A DNA stretch of 64,000 bases from Paenibacillus antibioticophila. GTDB lineage: Bacteria; Bacillota; Bacilli; Paenibacillales; Paenibacillaceae. The notes beneath the pieces are model-generated. The model did no database searches and was not told the DNA's origin. It saw nothing but the letters and a program-made list of their open reading frames with translations. Positions within the stretch are counted from its first letter, which is position 1. Every line of letters begins with the position of its first letter. Where the stretch lies: NCBI RefSeq assembly GCF_000455265.1, contig NZ_HG005143.1:160266-224265 (forward strand), written 5' to 3'. The translations under genes were made by a program, and so were the position numbers. Positions 32,680 through 41,413 of the stretch are shown piece by piece.

Positions 32680-33783
32680 ATGTACGATTATTTGATTGTC
32701 GGTGCGGGCCTGTTTGGCGCTGTATTCGCTTATGAAGCACGCCAGCGGGGCAAACGCTGCCTGGTGATCGACAAGAGAGAGCATACCGGAGGCAATGTCC
32801 ACACCGAGCACATCGAAGGAATCCATGTTCATAAATATGGCGCCCATATTTTCCATACCAATAGCAAACTGATCTGGGACTATGTCCATCAGTTCGCTGA
32901 ATTCAACCGCTACACCAATGCCCCCTTGGCCAATTACCGGGGGGAGCTCTACAATCTCCCCTTCAATATGAACACCTTCCACCAGCTCTGGGGAGTGGTT
33001 CGTCCGGAGGAGGCAAAGCAACGGATTGAGGAGCAAAGACAGGCCGCCGGCATTAAGGACCCTCAAAATGTGGAGGAACAGGCGATCTCGCTGGTCGGCA
33101 CGGATATTTATGAGAAGCTGATTAAGGGATACACCGAGAAGCAGTGGGGACGCTCTGCCAGAGATCTGCCAGCCTTCATCATCAAGCGGCTGCCGGTTCG
33201 CTTCACCTATGATAACAACTATTTTAACGATCAGTATCAGGGCATACCAAAGGGCGGCTATAACGTCATCGTAGACAAAATGCTTGAAGGAACTGAAGTC
33301 CGTCTGCAGGTTGATTTCTTCGAGCAGCGCGAGGAGCTTGTGAAGTCGGCGAAGAAGGTTGTCTTCACGGGGATGATCGATCAGTATTACGATTACAGAT
33401 ACGGCGTACTTGAATACCGAAGCCTGCAATTTGAGACCAAGGTGTTGAGCCAGACCGACAACTATCAGGGCAATGCCGTGGTGAATTATACCGATCGGGA
33501 GACGCCTTACACCCGGGTTATTGAGCATAAGCATTTTGAATTCGGCACCCAGGCCGGCACGGTGATCACAGAGGAGTATCCGACCGAATGGAAGCCCGGT
33601 CTGGAGCCTTATTACCCGATTAACGACGAGAAGAACAATGAGATATACAAGCAGTACAAGGCGTTGGCTGATCAGGAATCCGACGTTATTTTTGGCGGCA
33701 GATTGGGCGGCTACAAGTATTACGACATGCATCAGGTCATCGCGGAAGCCTTGACGGCTGTTGAAAGGGAATTAGGGAAATAA
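32680..33783 (+). CDS. glf: UDP-galactopyranose mutase
   Basis: A 367-aa flavoenzyme that converts UDP-galactopyranose to UDP-galactofuranose for cell-surface glycans. The FAD-binding start DYLIVGAGLFGAVFA is at residues 3-17. The family motifs KYGAHIFHTNS, GYTEKQWGRSARDLP, FTGMIDQYYDYRYG, YTRVIEHKHF and the C-terminal GGRLGGYKYYDMHQVI are all present. A GAAGGAGA site precedes the ATG. It stands alone, 57 nt after the GntR gene, without other glycan genes nearby. Confidence 0.96.
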   Translation: MYDYLIVGAGLFGAVFAYEARQRGKRCLVIDKREHTGGNVHTEHIEGIHVHKYGAHIFHTNSKLIWDYVHQFAEFNRYTNAPLANYRGELYNLPFNMNTFHQLWGVVRPEEAKQRIEEQRQAAGIKDPQNVEEQAISLVGTDIYEKLIKGYTEKQWGRSARDLPAFIIKRLPVRFTYDNNYFNDQYQGIPKGGYNVIVDKMLEGTEVRLQVDFFEQREELVKSAKKVVFTGMIDQYYDYRYGVLEYRSLQFETKVLSQTDNYQGNAVVNYTDRETPYTRVIEHKHFEFGTQAGTVITEEYPTEWKPGLEPYYPINDEKNNEIYKQYKALADQESDVIFGGRLGGYKYYDMHQVIAEALTAVERELGK

Positions 33784-33827
33784 ACACAGTCCCGGTGATC
33801 TCATCAAAGGATCATCGGGACTGTGTC
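33784..33827. terminator. bidirectional terminator
   Basis: ACACAGTCCCGGTGATC at the start pairs with GATCATCGGGACTGTGT at the end, with a short mismatch in the middle. It lies directly after the glf stop codon and between convergent genes. Confidence 0.7.
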
Positions 33828-33856
33828 ATATAAGTATCTGAACAAAAGCTCACTCA

Positions 33857-34483
33857 TTAATGGCGTTCTATCAGGGGAAGAATGTCGCTCGGATGTTCAA
33901 ATTTATACTTCGCCGGAATAGCGTCGGGCTGCCTGCACCCCCACAATGCTAACCCAAAATCTACACCGGCATCTCTCGCACATTCATAATCGTAAATCGT
34001 ATCTCCGATATAGATGGACGCTTCCGCCCTCGCACCCGACATCTCGAGAAACTTAAGCAATGGCTCAGGATGCGGCTTATGCAGATTCGTATCATCCGCA
34101 CAGATAGCATAGGTCAAATCGTGTACGAGACCAAAGGGGACGAAGTCGTCCAAAAATTCCTGGTAGGTCTTCGACGTTACTACTCCGGTAAGGGCCGATT
34201 GCTCTCTAAGATCAGTGAGCAACTGCCGGACACCTTCGTAAACATGTACCGTATGTCGATACTCTTCCATCAGATCATTCCATCTTTTATTGGCAAGATC
34301 AATGTACTCAATCCCAAGCCGGCGCAGGGAGACGGCCCCTGGAATCCCGAGAACAAAGGCAAGATCTTGCTGGCTCATTTCCAGATCATAATTTTGCTTC
34401 AGAAGCTTCTGCAGAGATCCCAACACAGCTTGCTCCGTATGGATCAGCGTGCCGTCAATGTCAAAGATGCAGGCAGTGTACAT
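33857..34483 (-). CDS. HAD family hydrolase (phosphoglycolate phosphatase-like)
   Basis: A 208-aa HAD superfamily phosphatase. Motif I FDIDGTLIHTE holds the nucleophile D8 and D10, motif II is VTSKTYQEF, a helical cap lies between them, and motifs III/IV are HKPHPEP and YIGDTIYDYECARDAG. The cap type and GDTIYD match the Gph/PpaX-like group, which act on small phosphorylated metabolites. AAAGGAGGA precedes the ATG. The gene follows the LacI gene on the same strand, and a perfect palindrome lies in its leader. Confidence 0.88.
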   Translation of the reverse strand: MYTACIFDIDGTLIHTEQAVLGSLQKLLKQNYDLEMSQQDLAFVLGIPGAVSLRRLGIEYIDLANKRWNDLMEEYRHTVHVYEGVRQLLTDLREQSALTGVVTSKTYQEFLDDFVPFGLVHDLTYAICADDTNLHKPHPEPLLKFLEMSGARAEASIYIGDTIYDYECARDAGVDFGLALWGCRQPDAIPAKYKFEHPSDILPLIERH

Positions 34484-34538
34484 GAATGTTCCTCCTTTAG
34501 CATGATTGGTGATTAGAGAATATCTCCATGCTAAAGTA

Positions 34539-34552
34539 TGAAATGCATTTCA
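34539..34552. promoter_or_regulatory. palindromic site ahead of the HAD gene
   Basis: TGAAATGCATTTCA is a perfect 14-bp palindrome between the LacI gene stop and the HAD gene start. It resembles LacI-family operators, so the adjacent LacI protein may bind it. The centre is GC, not the CG usual for cre. Confidence 0.4.
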
Positions 34553-34561
34553 AGTCAATAG

Positions 34562-35512
34562 CTAGATCGATTGCCGCGTAATAATACGGTATGGAATCTC
34601 CACCTTATCCTTGGATTTCCCGATCAATAGATCAAAGGCTTGTTCACCGACCTGTATCAGCTGATGATCAACCGTAGACAGGTGTAATCCGATCCCGACA
34701 GGCTGATTCTCTTGGCCCATGATCGCCAGATCTTCCGGCACCCGCAAGCCAAGGCTCGATGCATATCGATAGATCCCTGCCGCAACCTCATCGCCATTTG
34801 CATATACAGCAGTCGGCCTAAGATCAGATTCGAGCAATAGCCGGGCTGCTCTCTCCCCGTCATCCATGCTGTAACAATCCGTAACATGATACGCCGGCGG
34901 CAGATCACCAAATACATGATGATAAGCCCTGATGATCAGCTGCGTACTATTGCTCTCTGTTCCTCTTGCCGTCGTAAATGCGACTCGTTCGTGTCCTCTG
35001 CTCCTTAGCAATTGAAAAGCGTCCACGAAGGAGGCATATCGATCCATATAAGCGCAGCCGAGCTCCGGGTGATCGGTATATTCACATACGACGATTGCGC
35101 CATATTTCGTGTAGGGGATAATCGCATCCCAGTCGTTCGAACGCGAGGTGATAATAATGCCGTCCAGCTGTTTATTTTTGAGCATGGCCAAGCAGCTGAG
35201 CTCTTGAGCCGGATCGTACCTTGTAGGCAGAACCATCACGGAGTAACCCTGCTCCACCGACCGATTAAGTACCCCGTGAAGCAGTTGATCAAAGGCCTGA
35301 TTGTTGTTGTATGGCATGATAACGCCGATCGTTCTCGTTTCCTGGCGGATTAGATCGACTGCCAAGCGGTTTGGCGTATAATCCAGTTCGTCGATCACCC
35401 GCTGCACGGCTATCCGCTTCGCTTCAGATACGTAAGGATTGTGATTCAGAACCCTTGATACGGTAGATACGGATACCCCCGCAAGCTTTGCAATATCACT
35501 TATATTGGCCAT
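34562..35512 (-). CDS. LacI family transcriptional regulator
   Basis: A 316-aa LacI-type repressor. The helix-turn-helix (residues 1-25: ISDIAKLAGVSVSTVSRVLN) and hinge (NRLAVDLI) are followed by a periplasmic-binding-protein-like domain from about 60 with TIGVIMPYNNNQ and the TVDHQLIQVGEQAFDLL ending. The operon partner and inducer are not evident. It might control the downstream HAD phosphatase, or act on sugar genes elsewhere. Confidence 0.92.
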   Translation of the reverse strand: MANISDIAKLAGVSVSTVSRVLNHNPYVSEAKRIAVQRVIDELDYTPNRLAVDLIRQETRTIGVIMPYNNNQAFDQLLHGVLNRSVEQGYSVMVLPTRYDPAQELSCLAMLKNKQLDGIIITSRSNDWDAIIPYTKYGAIVVCEYTDHPELGCAYMDRYASFVDAFQLLRSRGHERVAFTTARGTESNSTQLIIRAYHHVFGDLPPAYHVTDCYSMDDGERAARLLLESDLRPTAVYANGDEVAAGIYRYASSLGLRVPEDLAIMGQENQPVGIGLHLSTVDHQLIQVGEQAFDLLIGKSKDKVEIPYRIITRQSI

Positions 35513-35659
35513 TGCAACCTTCCCCTGAACCTCAAGCTTGTATTTTTTTCTGCTTCCTATTCGCAGATTCTTATAACTAAGATACCATAAAATGGTCTAC
35601 CTCATGCTGCCGGTCATTCATACTAAATCTAACCGATAATTTCAAATGTTTTCGGCGGA

Positions 35660-36637
35660 TCACTCCTTCATGAACTCCTTGGTGCTTCTTACCGTATCAA
35701 TTGGACGAACCAATTTCTCGATTTGCGCGCGCTTGGGCTCCAGGAAGGGTGGCAGCGATAATTTTTCGCCCAAGGTTTCATAAGGCTCATCCCCCATAAA
35801 TCCGGGCCCGTCCGTGGCGAATTCAAACAGAATTTGCGGTGCGACTCTGGCATATAAAGACTCAAAGAAGTGGCGGTTGACATACCCGGAGGTCGGGAAG
35901 CCAAAGCTGCTCATTCGCTCAATCCATTCATTCAATACGGAGCGATCCTCTACCCGGAATGCCGCATGGTGCACCGTGCCGTAGCCTTGACGCGCCGGAG
36001 GCAGGAACGTGTTGTGCTCTACGATCACCGAAGCCCCATTGCCGCCCTCCCCGACCTCGAACAAATGATAGGACCCTTCCTTAGCGGTTTCTCGGAACAA
36101 CAAGACCTTCTCCAGGACTTCTTTAAAGTCATCAAAGTTTGCAATTCGGACAAAGACCGGTCCCAAGCCGGTAATCGCGTTTTCCAAAGGAACAGGGCCC
36201 TTCTGCCATGGTGTTCCGGATTCCACGCCGGTATTGTGCTCATCAGAAATCAACTGATAATGCTGGTCATCGAAATCGGTGAACGCGAGCACTTTTTTCC
36301 CAAACTGCTCTTTGATCCCGTTGTGATTGACCTTGAGCCGATCGAAGCGCTGCATCCAGTACGTTAGCGCTGCATCGCTTGGTACGCGGAAGGAGGTCTT
36401 CGAAATCTCGTTGGTTCCATGCGTGCCCTTTGGAATGCCAGGGAAATCAAAGAATGTCATGTCCGTTCCCGCGCTGCCTTTATCATCGGCAAAGAATAAA
36501 TGGTACGTCTGAATATCATCCTGATTCACGGTCTTCTTGATTAGCCGCATGCCTAATACATAGGTGAAAAATTCATAATTTTTTTCTGCGCTGCTGGTAA
36601 TAGCCGTTACGTGGTGTACTCCTTTAAGATGGTTCAT
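35660..36637 (-). CDS. ring-cleaving dioxygenase, VOC superfamily (MhqO-like)
   Basis: A 325-aa protein of two glyoxalase/bleomycin-resistance modules, as in the MhqO/MhqA/MhqE hydroquinone dioxygenases of Bacillus. The first module starts GVHHVTAITSSAEKNYEFFTYVLGMRL (His near residue 7). The second has HHAAFRVED near 215 and a final metal-binding glutamate in ILFEFATDGPGF. These enzymes open methylhydroquinone or catechol-type rings using Fe(II). It lies 15 nt after a paralogue and downstream of a MarR regulator, matching a quinone-response locus. Confidence 0.88.
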   Translation of the reverse strand: MNHLKGVHHVTAITSSAEKNYEFFTYVLGMRLIKKTVNQDDIQTYHLFFADDKGSAGTDMTFFDFPGIPKGTHGTNEISKTSFRVPSDAALTYWMQRFDRLKVNHNGIKEQFGKKVLAFTDFDDQHYQLISDEHNTGVESGTPWQKGPVPLENAITGLGPVFVRIANFDDFKEVLEKVLLFRETAKEGSYHLFEVGEGGNGASVIVEHNTFLPPARQGYGTVHHAAFRVEDRSVLNEWIERMSSFGFPTSGYVNRHFFESLYARVAPQILFEFATDGPGFMGDEPYETLGEKLSLPPFLEPKRAQIEKLVRPIDTVRSTKEFMKE

Positions 36638-36652
36638 TATATTCTCCTCCTA

Positions 36653-37594
36653 TTAATCCTCAAGCGGGATCAGGTTATTTTCAATTTCTGCTCTGCGCTC
36701 TTCCAAAAAAGGCGGCAAATCCAGCTTTTCACCAAGTGTGTCTACATCCCCATCCACGGTAAAGCCGGGTTCATCGGTTGCAATTTCAAATAGAATCCCG
36801 TTCGATTCCCGGAAATACAGGCTCTTAAAATAGAAGCGGTCCACAATGCCGGATGAATGGAAGCCGCGTGCCCGCACTTGCTCTTCCCAGTAGATCAGCT
36901 CCTCGTCGTTCTTCACGCGAATGGCCAGATGATGAATGCTGCCACGACCGGGCTTTTCCGAAGGACCGTCCAGATATTTCACGACGATTTCTCCAAAGGC
37001 CTCACCTTTGATGGATTGAAGGATGGCTTCATCATCCGTCCGGCTGACCTCTGTATAACCAAACATGTCCGTAAGTGTGCTCGCCAGCTTATCCAGTCTC
37101 CGAACCGTGATTTCCACCGGACCCATCCCTTGAATCTGATGCTCGGCAGGGACCTCTGACTTCTCCCAGGTCTGCCAGTGCGCAACCTTCGTGCCATGAG
37201 AGACGATTAGCGCCATTCGCAGCCCTTCTGAATCTTCAAAGAGTAAAGCGGGGTGATTGGCATAAGTCGTGATCTCTCCGTGCTCCACACCCAACTCCTC
37301 AAAGCGCGCTTTCCAATACAACAGACTAGCTTCGGAGGGTACGAGCAGCCCGATCTTCGTGATGGCATTGGTGCCACGATAAGTATTCCCTACCGGTGGA
37401 ATTTCAAAGAAGGATAGTTCAGTACCCGGGCTTCCCGTTTTATCTCCATAAAATAAGTGATACATTGAGGGCTCATCCTGGTTTACGGTTACTTTCACGC
37501 GCCGCAAGCCAAGCACATCCCGGTAGAAGCGGCTATTTTGATTGGCGTTTTTGGTAATCATAGAAATGTGATGATGTCCTGGAATTTTAAACAT
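36653..37594 (-). CDS. ring-cleaving dioxygenase, VOC superfamily (second MhqO-like copy)
   Basis: A 313-aa paralogue of the next gene with the same double-VOC layout: PGHHHISMITKNANQNSRFYRDVLG at the start, HHLAIRVKND near 215-224 and the terminal GILFEIATDEPGF with the metal-ligand glutamate. Putative metal ligands are retained in both copies, so both are probably active. It is likely transcribed with the downstream copy under the MarR regulator that precedes it. Confidence 0.88.
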   Translation of the reverse strand: MFKIPGHHHISMITKNANQNSRFYRDVLGLRRVKVTVNQDEPSMYHLFYGDKTGSPGTELSFFEIPPVGNTYRGTNAITKIGLLVPSEASLLYWKARFEELGVEHGEITTYANHPALLFEDSEGLRMALIVSHGTKVAHWQTWEKSEVPAEHQIQGMGPVEITVRRLDKLASTLTDMFGYTEVSRTDDEAILQSIKGEAFGEIVVKYLDGPSEKPGRGSIHHLAIRVKNDEELIYWEEQVRARGFHSSGIVDRFYFKSLYFRESNGILFEIATDEPGFTVDGDVDTLGEKLDLPPFLEERRAEIENNLIPLED

Positions 37595-37627
37595 GGATTA
37601 CTCCTCCTCGGTTTCGGTTTACTAGTC

Positions 37628-37636
37628 AAGTGATAG
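37628..37636. promoter_or_regulatory. motif shared by the dioxygenase and MarR leaders
   Basis: AAGTGATAG stands at 37628-37636, 34 nt ahead of the first dioxygenase. The same 9 bases occur inverted at 38141-38149, 23 nt ahead of the MarR gene. A shared site ahead of a MarR regulator and its neighbour suggests an operator half-site; the full site is not resolved. Confidence 0.3.
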
Positions 37637-37680
37637 GGTTAAAAAAATGTGCAGCTTAGCTTGCCTCCGGCAATGCAATG

Positions 37681-38118
37681 CTAAGTGTCCATTTTACTTT
37701 CCGTATGCTTCTGCAGCTTAGACATCAGCTTATATAGTGATTTCTGCTCTTCCTCAGTCAAGCATTCATTGAATAACGACGTTTGAAAGGCAAGCTGGTG
37801 CTCAAAGACTTCCTTCATCTTATCTTCTCCTTTAGGCGTGAGATAAATCCATTTCGTCTTCCATTCTTGCTTACGCTGGATATATCCCTCTTGCTCAAGC
37901 CGCTGGAGCATACGGGACATTCCGCCCTCCGTCACCGTTGCCTTCATCGCTAATTGACTCTGCATGATGGGCTGATAACTGGCAATCTGATTCAATACAT
38001 CAAATTGAGCGGCAGTGATATGAAATGGCTTCAGGAATTCATTGGACAACAAATTGCTTTGATGGGTAAAGCGGGCAATGCGCAACCAATTCAGTGAACT
38101 AAGCGTATTCTTTTTCAA
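37681..38118 (-). CDS. MarR family transcriptional regulator (MhqR-like)
   Basis: A 145-aa winged-helix regulator. It has the MarR order of helices, with [22 protein letters not shown], recognition-helix region [23 protein letters not shown] and the wing [17 protein letters not shown] near residues 85-105. The C-terminal helix forms the dimer. It starts with TTG behind AAGGGAAG. In Bacillus the quinone sensor MhqR represses dioxygenase genes of the type found immediately downstream, so a role in quinone or aromatic stress is likely. The ligand is inferred. Confidence 0.85.
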   Translation of the reverse strand: MKKNTLSSLNWLRIARFTHQSNLLSNEFLKPFHITAAQFDVLNQIASYQPIMQSQLAMKATVTEGGMSRMLQRLEQEGYIQRKQEWKTKWIYLTPKGEDKMKEVFEHQLAFQTSLFNECLTEEEQKSLYKLMSKLQKHTESKMDT

Positions 38119-38182
38119 TCGAGCTCACTTCCCTTCGTTACTATCACTTTACACCTCAAGCGACAAAAAAGCAAGGCTTCTA

Positions 38183-38998
38183 TTAGCGTAATGATAAATT
38201 TTGATTTATTTCCCGTATCATGTAGTCAGCAAATGCTAACAGAGACTGTAGATCAACAATACTATGTTCTGTCTCTCCGCAGCCTGTCCCGGTATATTCA
38301 TGCAGGCATTGTCTAATCAGCGGGTGAAATGCCTGGGGCAAAGCGTTTAATCCCCAATCTCCGCCCTCTTGTTTGGATGATACCTTCCCTTCTTTTATGA
38401 AATACAAAACTCTGCAAAGATTTAAGGTGAGGTACATAGGAGTTAGATATGCAGGAGGATTGTCAGCAATCTCCTCAGCACATCCCTCCACATCCTGTAA
38501 AATGGAGGCAAGGTAGTATTTACTGTCAATCGGCTCATAAAGCTCGCTTAATGGTTTTCCATATAGAGCTATCCCTCTCTCATATGCAACAACAATCTGA
38601 GAAGCCAGGTCTTCATCTTCAAATCCCCCGCAAAGATAATTCTCATCTGCACGATATTTCTCCCTGTGATAATCAGAGTAATGAAACTCAAAAGGTGTCG
38701 GATAAACAAAAGACGTTAAGTAATTTTCCAAAATGATGGTAAATTCTATTCCGCGCTCATTAGACCCTTTAGACATTTCGTCATGCAAAGACAACGCTAT
38801 TTGTGCAATCCTGGAGTTATTTGCTGGCATCAGCTTTTCTTTAACCACAATTAAAAAATCGATATCACTTTTAATGGGATTAAAACACCCCATGGCTAGT
38901 GATCCATGCAAATAAATCCCTAACAAGTTCTCCCTAAGTTCATCTTTGAAAAGAGTAACGATTTTATCTAAAAAAGCCTGGGTATCCACATCAATCAC
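38183..38998 (-). CDS. aminoglycoside-nucleotidyltransferase-like protein
   Basis: A 271-aa protein of the ANT(3'')/ANT(9)-like group. The nucleotidyltransferase motif is HGSLAMGCFNPIKSDIDFLI-like at about residues 31-50, with G-S and the D-x-D metal ligands. A helical AadA-type C-terminal domain (DUF4111) follows from about 150. Family members adenylylate streptomycin or spectinomycin, but many chromosomal relatives are untested. It stands alone, and AT content is higher than in its neighbours, which would fit acquisition. Activity against a drug cannot be claimed from the sequence. Confidence 0.8.
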   Translation of the reverse strand: MIDVDTQAFLDKIVTLFKDELRENLLGIYLHGSLAMGCFNPIKSDIDFLIVVKEKLMPANNSRIAQIALSLHDEMSKGSNERGIEFTIILENYLTSFVYPTPFEFHYSDYHREKYRADENYLCGGFEDEDLASQIVVAYERGIALYGKPLSELYEPIDSKYYLASILQDVEGCAEEIADNPPAYLTPMYLTLNLCRVLYFIKEGKVSSKQEGGDWGLNALPQAFHPLIRQCLHEYTGTGCGETEHSIVDLQSLLAFADYMIREINQNLSLR

Positions 38999-39127
38999 CT
39001 TCCAGATTATCTCATAACAGCACTCTAAGTATAATTTAACTGCTATTTATATCAAGGTAACACTCATTTATAACTGAGATGTGCGTTGGTTTAATTAAGC
39101 TGCTCAGTCTAATAGGATATAAAAACG

Positions 39128-39162
39128 AGTCCTGCGAGAGGAGGAGGCTCTCCCGCAGGACT
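39128..39162 (-). terminator. terminator of the serine hydrolase gene
   Basis: AGTCCTGCGAGAG and CTCTCCCGCAGGACT form a near-perfect stem. The minus strand continues into CGTTTTTATA. It is 41 nt after the gene stop. Confidence 0.8.
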
Positions 39163-39202
39163 TGCTGCTTTCTATGGTTCCGCCAGCCTAAGATATGTTT
39201 CC

Positions 39203-41275
39203 CTATTTATTGGCCAACTTGATCTCGAACACATCTCCCGCCTGACCACCGAACACGATAACGCCATTCTCCGGCAGAAGCGCGGCCCGATTGCCACTGG
39301 CTACCGAGAACTCCACAAGTGCTCCGTCTGCCGTATAGACGGCGAATCCCCCGCCAGCCGGAAGCTGTACACTCATCATTTTCCCAGCAGCCTCACTACC
39401 CACCTTAAACCACCGCACATAACCCGATTCAGGAATCGTGACTCTGGAGGCCGTCCCGCCATAAATGGCGCCCACTGCCGCTTCACTTACGTAAGTGCGG
39501 GCATCTGCCAGCAGGTACTCTACTCCGTCTTGCTGCCGGAAGCTAAGATCAAAGGCATCGCGGCCGTTCATCACCGGGATTTCAGCGATATTAACAGCAT
39601 GATTGGCATCCTTGATCTTTGTTCCATTGGCATAGCTGCCTCCCTCATCCAGTACGATTGGCTTCCACAGGATGGATGGAGGGGCAAGATAAAAGAGGGA
39701 ATTGATTTTCTCGTCCAATGCATAATACGTTTTTCCGTCTCTTTGCTGCCACACCTTGGATACCTCGGGGCTCAGGACGTTCTCGCCCAGCTTTTGATAT
39801 TCATAGTAAGCCATAAGCGTCTGGCCAAGCCCCGGAAATTCCAGGTTGGCCCGGGTACGAATATACGTATGTCCGTTAGTTTGTTCATCAAAGCTAATCA
39901 AGGTGCGGCCATCTTCACTAGTGAATTCTCCATCACCTGTATATACATAGTTCTGTTCGGGAATCATGCCGCTTAATAATCCAGGCATAGCAATTTCACC
40001 GTCTTTTATGCTCACCTTAAGGGTTGAACCTACCGTTCCGTATAGACCAGAGAACTCAAGCAGTTCGCTTGGCATATCTACTTTCACAGGCGCTTCGAAG
40101 GTTGGCGGAGGCAGCACTTCAGCAATTCGCCCCGTCTCCTGCAAGTACGCCAGCATAATATTGGATGCCGCCAACGTGTTGAAGATCGAAGAACCTCCCG
40201 AGGTCAGCAACGCGATAGACATGCCTTCTTCCGGCAAGGAAACCAATGCCGAATGATAGATAATCGTGTCTCCCCCCTTGGTCACTGCCTTAATGCCGTA
40301 TTGGTCAAATGGACTAAGATCCACGGAATCCCATCCCAGGCCGTAGCCATACGTATTGGTCTTGTCTTCAACCCAGACGCCCTTGCGGTACTCTTTGGCT
40401 TGCATGGCCAACGCAGAAGCAGCAGTCATTAGCTCAGGACGCTTACCTGTCAGTACCTCCGAGAACAGAGTTACTTCTTCTGCAGTAGAGTAAATACCGC
40501 CCGTTCCCAGTATATTTGGATTCTCATGCGGTAGATCCCCGGCAATTCCAGGGAACCGCCCTGGGCTCAGCGAGGCCCGATTGAATGTATCCAGCGGTGT
40601 CTTGGTGAAGGTTAACCCAAGGGGCGCGCTGATATAGCGGTCCAGATATTCGTTATAGCGTAATCCGCTTACCCGTTCCACCAGAAGCTGCAGCAACTGA
40701 AATCCATCATTCGCATAGACGGAATACTCTCCCGGATCGGATTTCAGCCGCTCATTCCGCAGATTTTCCAACAATGTATCATAGGTTTGCGAGTCATTAT
40801 CCGCCATCAGCATACTGTTCTTATAATGGCTCCCGTACAATCCGGCCGAATGATTCATGAGCATCCGGGTTGTGATTTGCTTGTAGCGTTCATCCGCCAT
40901 TTGAAAATCAGGAATGTAGTCCGTGAGCGGACGGTCAATATCCACTTTCCCTGCCTCAGCCAACTTGAGTACGGCTGCGGTGGAGTATACCTTGCTTACG
41001 GAACCAATTCCGAACATGGTATCCTTGGAGACGGCCTCCCGCTTCCCATCGGCGGTGACTCCAAGTCCCCCCGACAACACAACCTTTCCTTGATCCCGAA
41101 TCGCATATTGCACGCTATTCACGCCATAATCCCGAACGAGCACTTCGGCGGCTTCCCGCGCTTTGCGCTCAGCCAGTCCGGCATCCTTAGGATCTGCTGC
41201 ACCAACTCCAGCTGCCGGCAGAACGAGCATCAGAGCTGCAATCGCAGCTGCGCCTAGCTTTTTTAATGTATTCAT
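39203..41275 (-). CDS. secreted serine hydrolase, class C beta-lactamase fold
   Basis: A 690-aa secreted protein. The Sec signal peptide (residues 1-26, LGAAAIAALMLVLPAAGVGAA) ends in an AxA-type cleavage site. The penicillin-binding/class C fold follows, with SxxK in GIGSVSKVYS, the YAN motif in SVYANDGF and a KGG triad in VTKGGDTIIY. A 300-residue C-terminal extension of unknown fold is rich in beta strands. Such proteins are usually D-aminopeptidases, esterases or peptidoglycan-related hydrolases, not drug-resistance enzymes. The ATG at 41275 is used because GAGGAGA lies 8 nt upstream. Confidence 0.85.
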   Translation of the reverse strand: MNTLKKLGAAAIAALMLVLPAAGVGAADPKDAGLAERKAREAAEVLVRDYGVNSVQYAIRDQGKVVLSGGLGVTADGKREAVSKDTMFGIGSVSKVYSTAAVLKLAEAGKVDIDRPLTDYIPDFQMADERYKQITTRMLMNHSAGLYGSHYKNSMLMADNDSQTYDTLLENLRNERLKSDPGEYSVYANDGFQLLQLLVERVSGLRYNEYLDRYISAPLGLTFTKTPLDTFNRASLSPGRFPGIAGDLPHENPNILGTGGIYSTAEEVTLFSEVLTGKRPELMTAASALAMQAKEYRKGVWVEDKTNTYGYGLGWDSVDLSPFDQYGIKAVTKGGDTIIYHSALVSLPEEGMSIALLTSGGSSIFNTLAASNIMLAYLQETGRIAEVLPPPTFEAPVKVDMPSELLEFSGLYGTVGSTLKVSIKDGEIAMPGLLSGMIPEQNYVYTGDGEFTSEDGRTLISFDEQTNGHTYIRTRANLEFPGLGQTLMAYYEYQKLGENVLSPEVSKVWQQRDGKTYYALDEKINSLFYLAPPSILWKPIVLDEGGSYANGTKIKDANHAVNIAEIPVMNGRDAFDLSFRQQDGVEYLLADARTYVSEAAVGAIYGGTASRVTIPESGYVRWFKVGSEAAGKMMSVQLPAGGGFAVYTADGALVEFSVASGNRAALLPENGVIVFGGQAGDVFEIKLANK

Positions 41276-41370
41276 ACGATGATCTCCTCTCTTCTCCAAC
41301 CAAATTCCTTAGCTTGAATCTGATTATACGGATGGATTCCTAAGAGAAGTACGGAAACACCCCGAAACGA

Positions 41371-41413
41371 AAAAAAAGACCCCTGAACAGCACTTTTAGG
41401 CTGAGGAGTCTTG
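41371..41413 (-). terminator. terminator of the MFS/two-component operon
   Basis: AAGAC-CCT arms pair with AGG-GTCTT around a loop that includes the kinase stop codon. The minus strand then has eight or more T residues (41378-41371). Transcription from the kinase should end here, ahead of the serine hydrolase gene. Confidence 0.7.
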
